The translations under genes and the position numbers were made by a program. Under the pieces are notes generated by a model. The model was given only the letters and a program-made list of their open reading frames with translations, did no database searches and had not been told where the DNA came from. This document shows, piece after piece, positions 60,050 through 64,000 of a stretch of 64,000 nt of DNA; the first letter of the stretch is position 1; every line of letters starts with the position of its first letter. The DNA comes from Megaleporinus macrocephalus. Its lineage: Eukaryota; Chordata; Actinopteri; Characiformes; Anostomidae. The stretch spans positions 21,146,866 to 21,210,865 of the forward strand of contig CM038706.1 of NCBI GenBank assembly GCA_021613375.1, read 5' to 3'.

Positions 60050-60400
60050 TACTTTAGGTCAGTGATACATGAGAGCAGCCACTGATGGGCGTCTTTAGCT
60101 TTGGCTTTCTTATCACCAGCCTGGGCCCCTGCGGTGTGTGAAGGGTCCTTATGTGCAGCTCTGCATCTGCTCAGCCGCCTCAGGAACGAGCAAAGTGGTG
60201 TGGTTGTTGAGGAAATTATCCTGTTTCCTGGCTCGAAGGCCAGGGAATACAGGGTTACAGTGTCAAAAACCTGTGCAGTTGTTTTTGCCTGGATGCTGGG
60301 CATCCCCCAGTGGGAGCGCCGCACCCCTGTGTAGTCTGGAGCTGGCACAGAGGTGCAAACTTCCACAATGACCCATGCTCCTGCTGACCTGGAACACACC
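60050..60400. other. GC-richer island with open frames, unassigned
   Basis: Composition rises above the flanks. A 129-codon minus-strand frame and two 77-codon plus-strand frames overlap. A splice-acceptor-like TGTTCCAG precedes the minus-strand frame near 60390. I recognise no protein family in any frame, so this may be an exon of an unidentified gene, a pseudogene or non-coding. Confidence 0.25.
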
Positions 60401-60529
60401 AGACCTGCAGGAGCAGACGTGAACGTTACTGCAAGAGGAGTTACTGCATCTATTTACATTGAGCTACTTTTTATGTACTGGATTATTAAATGGGTGCAAG
60501 CACAGTTCTTGTTTAGGGTTTACTCTTAA

Positions 60530-60760
60530 AAGGCAATTCCACTGATTTTTTAACATAATTAAACAGTTGAGATGAAAACAATGTCTTTTAGAGTGGTTCA
60601 GTATGAAATACTCTGTTCTAGAGAAACTTACTGAATCTGAATTCACAGCAGTGGTGATAGAAAACAGACATCTCCAGCACTTAAGCCTCTAAAAGCTCCA
60701 TCCCAGAAAGCTATTACATGAAATGGTTATGTCTGAGACACAGTTCTATAATAGATCTAA
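60530..60760. repeat. Dispersed repeat family A, copy 5
   Basis: TAGAGAAACTTACTGAATCT, then CACAGCAGTGGTGATAGAAA, then ACAGACATCTCCAGC and CCATCCCAGAAAGCTATTAC align with the copies near 23860, 29960 and 62790. Confidence 0.55.
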
Positions 60761-61449
60761 TAGAACAAAATAGTGCCCAAATTCAGAAGACCTGCATGAA
60801 GTTCACTGACTAATTTGAACAGGAAAAAAGGTTAAACTAGCCTTATGGACATCTGGTTCCTGTTGATTCTCTTAACCAGTCCGTCTCTCAGCTTCTCTAC
60901 AATATGCCAGTTCAAATCAAATGAATAGAGTCAAATCATCCTTGAAAGTAAAAGTCCAGTGTAGAAACTATTCTGATTCAGAAAACTATTTACACATTAG
61001 TGGAATATAGACATTAAAAGGCCCATATAATAGAAAACTTTTTTCTTTTTTGAAATAAAAGAGTATGAGCTAGCAATTTTTCCAATTTTGCCATTTGTCC
61101 CACAGAAATTACTTAAGTTGATTTAAAGAATACATGAAAAAAAATATGCGGGAAAATAACCTGCTAGTTTTATTTTGATATGAATATGAATGCAGTATTT
61201 CTAATTATAATTATTATAATTATTATTGTTGTTGCTGATGCAGATGAATTGCCACCTTAATGCATTTTTTCACCACTAGTAGCTGCTATGGCAGTTTAGT
61301 AGCTACAGCAATTATAACCTTTTAAGTTATACGTTTTGAGAAAAAGACGCCCCCTACAGAGAACACTTTTGCCCACTTTGACACACACTTGCTGTTTAAT
61401 TTGCTGAATTAACATAGTTGGGGAAAAATAAAGCACAAAACTTAAAATG

Positions 61450-61612
61450 TGTCACACCTTTTGCACAGGCCACATTTCATACTTTATATTTTATTTGTCT
61501 CCAACATGTTAAACTGGCCACTGAAACGTGCATAAATAAGCCATATTTAAGTCTGTTTATAGCTTGCAATTAAACTGGTGGGTTTAAACTTTTGCATGTG
61601 ACTGTAACCAAT
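61450..61612. repeat. Dispersed repeat family B, copy 3
   Basis: CACACCTTTTGCACAGGCCA, then TATTTTATTTGTCTCCAACA and TGTTAAACTGGCCAC match the copy at 10014. It ends with AAACTTTTGCATGTGACTGT, which looks like a terminal sequence and faces the opposite way to CAGTCCTAGCAAAAGTTCAG at 20514. Confidence 0.5.
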
Positions 61613-62709
61613 ATTCCCCTGTATGTCCCCTTTCTTAATAAATGGGTCAGTAGAAATGACCCAAAGTCACCTGGAATAAAATGTAATATACATTAAAGTT
61701 AAGAATGTCCTTCTCTTATTAAGATCAGTGTTATATAAGTTATATTTCATAGGTTAGGAGCGTGGAGTGTTACAGTGCTGGAAACATGAATCCTGTAAAT
61801 CTTCAGAGCCTGCAATGTATTGTTATTTTTCTTCTTTTTCAGTCTATAATAAAAGTGCAGTCTAATATTCACTGTACGTTGCCTTTGGGAGTCTGATCTT
61901 ATATTGAAAATTCCAGACATGCAGCTTTGAGAAAGGAAACATTCCTGCTTGGAATAACTCTTTAGGCACATTTCCATGTATGCACCAAAGCAACAAAGAG
62001 AACAAACACAGGAAAGCAGTTCTTTCCTTCCAGCCGCCGGGCTGCATCTGAGAATTTGTTGACAGTTCTTCTGTTGAACTTATGCAGATAAGGGTCGTCT
62101 CAGCACCAAAATGAACAAAAGGAGATCGTACTGGATAAACCTGGGGTGTACATTTGATAAGACCAGCCTGAGGAAGTCTAGTATGTGTGAATGTGGACAT
62201 TTGTGTTCCCGCTGCTTCGTTCCCCCGGATCACTGTCCAATCTTATTAGATTTTAGCTGCTGGAACTGCGCTGGGTTGTTTGAATAAGCGTCCTCTTTTT
62301 TACTCAGAGTGAGTAATACTATACACTGACCCGATTCGCTCTCTCATTGATGTGCAAAGAGCTAAAACAGTGCAGGAAGTCCAGCGGAGGCATTTCCTGC
62401 ATGGTTTGAGTCACCCTGGTGCAGGGTCACTGGAAGCAGCAGGAGATCCTTTAAAATGCCCGCATTCTTAATAACCACCAATACACATGCCGTTTGATGT
62501 GTTTTTCACAAGCCACTCAGGATTTTCCTTTTTTCTGTTTTACTTCAGCTTTTTAGTAACGCTACAACTGACCTTGATGTGGCAGTGGAGGAACAGATGA
62601 GGCTCTGCACATTCTCTGTCTGGGCCTAAAACTCTAGGGCTGGGTCGTTCTGCATGTTGTTTTCTTGTATACAGTCCTCTAAACATTCTCCTGCAATCAC
62701 TTCAGAATC

Positions 62710-63080
62710 ACAGGAAATTTAAAGGACAGTTTCGTCTGTAAACAGTTGTTGAGATGTAAATAAAGTCATTCCCGCGGTTTGATGTGAAATAGCACATTGT
62801 AGAGAAACTTACCAACTCTGATTTCTTTACAGTGGTGGCTACACAAAGCAGCGGTTATAATGTGTACAACATTAATACCATCACTGTCCAATGAAAAAAT
62901 TGGTTTTTTTCTACATCATTTGAACAGGGCAGCGGCCGTCTACACTGATGAATGGAGCAACAGAAATGTTCCAAAATAACATGCTAATATTTCTGGTTCC
63001 ATTGACTTCCATTGAAAGTAAGGACAGTTTTTGTTCTCTCCTGTAAAGTTACCATTTCAAAGAAACTGTTTTTCATTGGA
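62710..63080. repeat. Dispersed repeat family A, copy 6 (longest)
   Basis: It contains both halves of the family: GATGTGAAATAGCACATTGT, AGAGAAACTTACCAACTCTG and TTTACAGTGGTGGCTA on the left; CTACATCATTTGAACAGGGC and TCTGGTTCCATTGACTTCCA on the right. It ties the partial copies together. Confidence 0.6.
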
Positions 63081-63537
63081 CAGCAACGATGTGACTATTT
63101 TATTTACTTACTGTCTAAGATACTGCTAAAATAGCTAATCTTATAGGGAGCATATAAGAAAAACTCACTCTGTGTTCATACATTTATACATTTTTTAGGC
63201 TGCAGTCATCAAAAAACTTCTTCAGCAAGTGGTTCAGCTTTGGCTCCCCTTCCTACATCAAGTGGGGCTTCAACAGGCTAACACCGGCGTAGGCCATGGT
63301 TCAGAACTACCTTCATCAAGGGGCACCATTTTATTTCTCTTGCAAATGCTGAAGCTACTAGCATTATGTGGAAACTTGGAACTAATCACGAGAACTGCTC
63401 TGTTGTTGCACCTGGATGGATAAAGTTTCTTTTTCATGCCACCATCCAACTACATTCGACAAAAACCTATACACGTGCTAACCACTTTGTGTCTGACACG
63501 AGGCTGAACTCTGCTTTCTATTCAACAGGTCACAATC

Positions 63538-63612
63538 CACCTTAAATGGTGCAGCAGTTACATTGTAGTGCCTCAGGCAACTGCTGTTAACTGCGGCACC
63601 ATTTAAGGTGGA
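63538..63612. repeat. Near-perfect hairpin (MITE-like inverted repeat)
   Basis: CCACCTTAAATGGTGCAGCA at the left faces TGCGGCACCATTTAAGGTGG at the right, about 25-base arms with one or two differences, enclosing roughly 25 bases. It is typical of the core of a foldback element. Confidence 0.7.
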
Positions 63613-63716
63613 ATGAGAACATTTGAACAGGAAGTTTAGAAGAAACTTCAGCCTTGTGTCTGACTGGCTTACCAACCTGGGTCAGTACAACACAGGATAC
63701 AAGGATGTTATTATGC

Positions 63717-63717
<1 letters not shown>

Positions 63718-63765
<48 letters not shown>
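63718..63765 (+). repeat. (AAT)n microsatellite
   Basis: About 16 uninterrupted trinucleotide units. It produces meaningless poly-Asn and poly-Leu open frames on the two strands. Confidence 0.95.
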
Positions 63766-64000
63766 TATATTTATTGTTTTTGGCATTTCTTACAGCAGGA
63801 GCCACAATAATATTAACACTGTTTATTAGTTTATGTTATTTTAGTTAATGTCTGACAGATAAACTTCACCTGAGCAACACTTTAATAATGTGAGAATAAA
63901 ATAAGAGAGCATTCACTTGCATAGGCACACCCTGCTGAAGAAAGGGGTGGGGTGATCAGAGCCTCACAATCTTTAAAGGAACGGGCACTCAAACTGGCCA

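Larger units (their letters stand above)
54297..64000. other. Repeat-rich intergenic DNA downstream of ccar1
   Basis: I find no gene I can assemble here. Identified contents are a decayed Tc1 element, a non-LTR retrotransposon fragment, several family A/B/C repeat copies, a MITE-like hairpin and a trinucleotide microsatellite, listed separately. A GC-richer island at about 60050-60400 has open frames on both strands but no recognisable protein. Confidence 0.6.

Noticed and set aside
61862..62233. 123-codon minus-strand open frame
   Set aside because: No recognisable domain, no splice or promoter context, in repeat-rich DNA; likely chance.
63587..63848. Poly-Leu and poly-Asn open frames
   Set aside because: Artefacts of the (AAT)n microsatellite.
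1..64000. CRISPR arrays, prokaryotic operons, phage or toxin systems
   Set aside because: Spliced vertebrate genes throughout; no direct-repeat/spacer array and no bacterial gene organisation.

Overview
The window is vertebrate nuclear DNA, almost certainly from a ray-finned fish. It has intron-rich genes with canonical GT-AG junctions, CpG-rich promoters, a fish-type set of interspersed repeats (Tc1/mariner fossils, non-LTR fragments, MITE-like inverted repeats) and an eIF4E paralogue of the fish eif4e1c type. Several dispersed repeats resemble ones I associate with otophysan fishes (characins, catfishes); that placement is an inference, not a match I could run.

Five protein-coding genes could be assembled exon by exon with all reading phases closing. 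(1) 1-7367, plus: the 3' part of a TET 5-methylcytosine dioxygenase, probably tet1. It enters the window inside a large exon and covers the whole cysteine-rich plus double-stranded beta-helix catalytic region. (2) 12552-17093, plus: a complete 212-residue eIF4E-family cap-binding protein, probably eif4e1c. (3) 25227-20145, minus: a complete 249-residue, six-pass TMEM150/DRAM (Frag1/DRAM/Sfk1) family protein closest to TMEM150A. (4) 26119-32421, plus: complete nfu1, a mitochondrial iron-sulfur cluster carrier of 262 residues. (5) 36408-53078, plus: complete ccar1, about 1244 residues in 25 coding exons. An intron of ccar1 (44123-44200) carries a box C/D snoRNA that I identify as SNORD98.

Between the genes: 7368-12551 is the tet1 3' UTR and intergenic DNA. 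17094-20144 holds the facing 3' ends of eif4e1c and the TMEM150-like gene. 25228-26118 is the head-to-head interval of the TMEM150-like gene and nfu1. 32422-36407 leads from the nfu1 3' UTR to the ccar1 promoter, which has a perfect NRF1-type palindrome. 53079-64000 is the ccar1 3' UTR followed by repeat-rich DNA with no gene I can support.

The genes are not an operon and share no pathway. They cover DNA demethylation, translation initiation, membrane protein function, Fe-S cluster delivery and transcription/apoptosis regulation. In human, TET1 and CCAR1 are neighbours on 10q21 while NFU1 is on 2p13, so the order here is informative for synteny. I found no previously undescribed biological system. 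The items most worth a second look are the SNORD98 candidate, a ccar1 intron without a GT donor at its conserved boundary, a 927-bp TTAA-flanked inverted-repeat transposon in a tet1 intron, and two unnamed dispersed repeat families.
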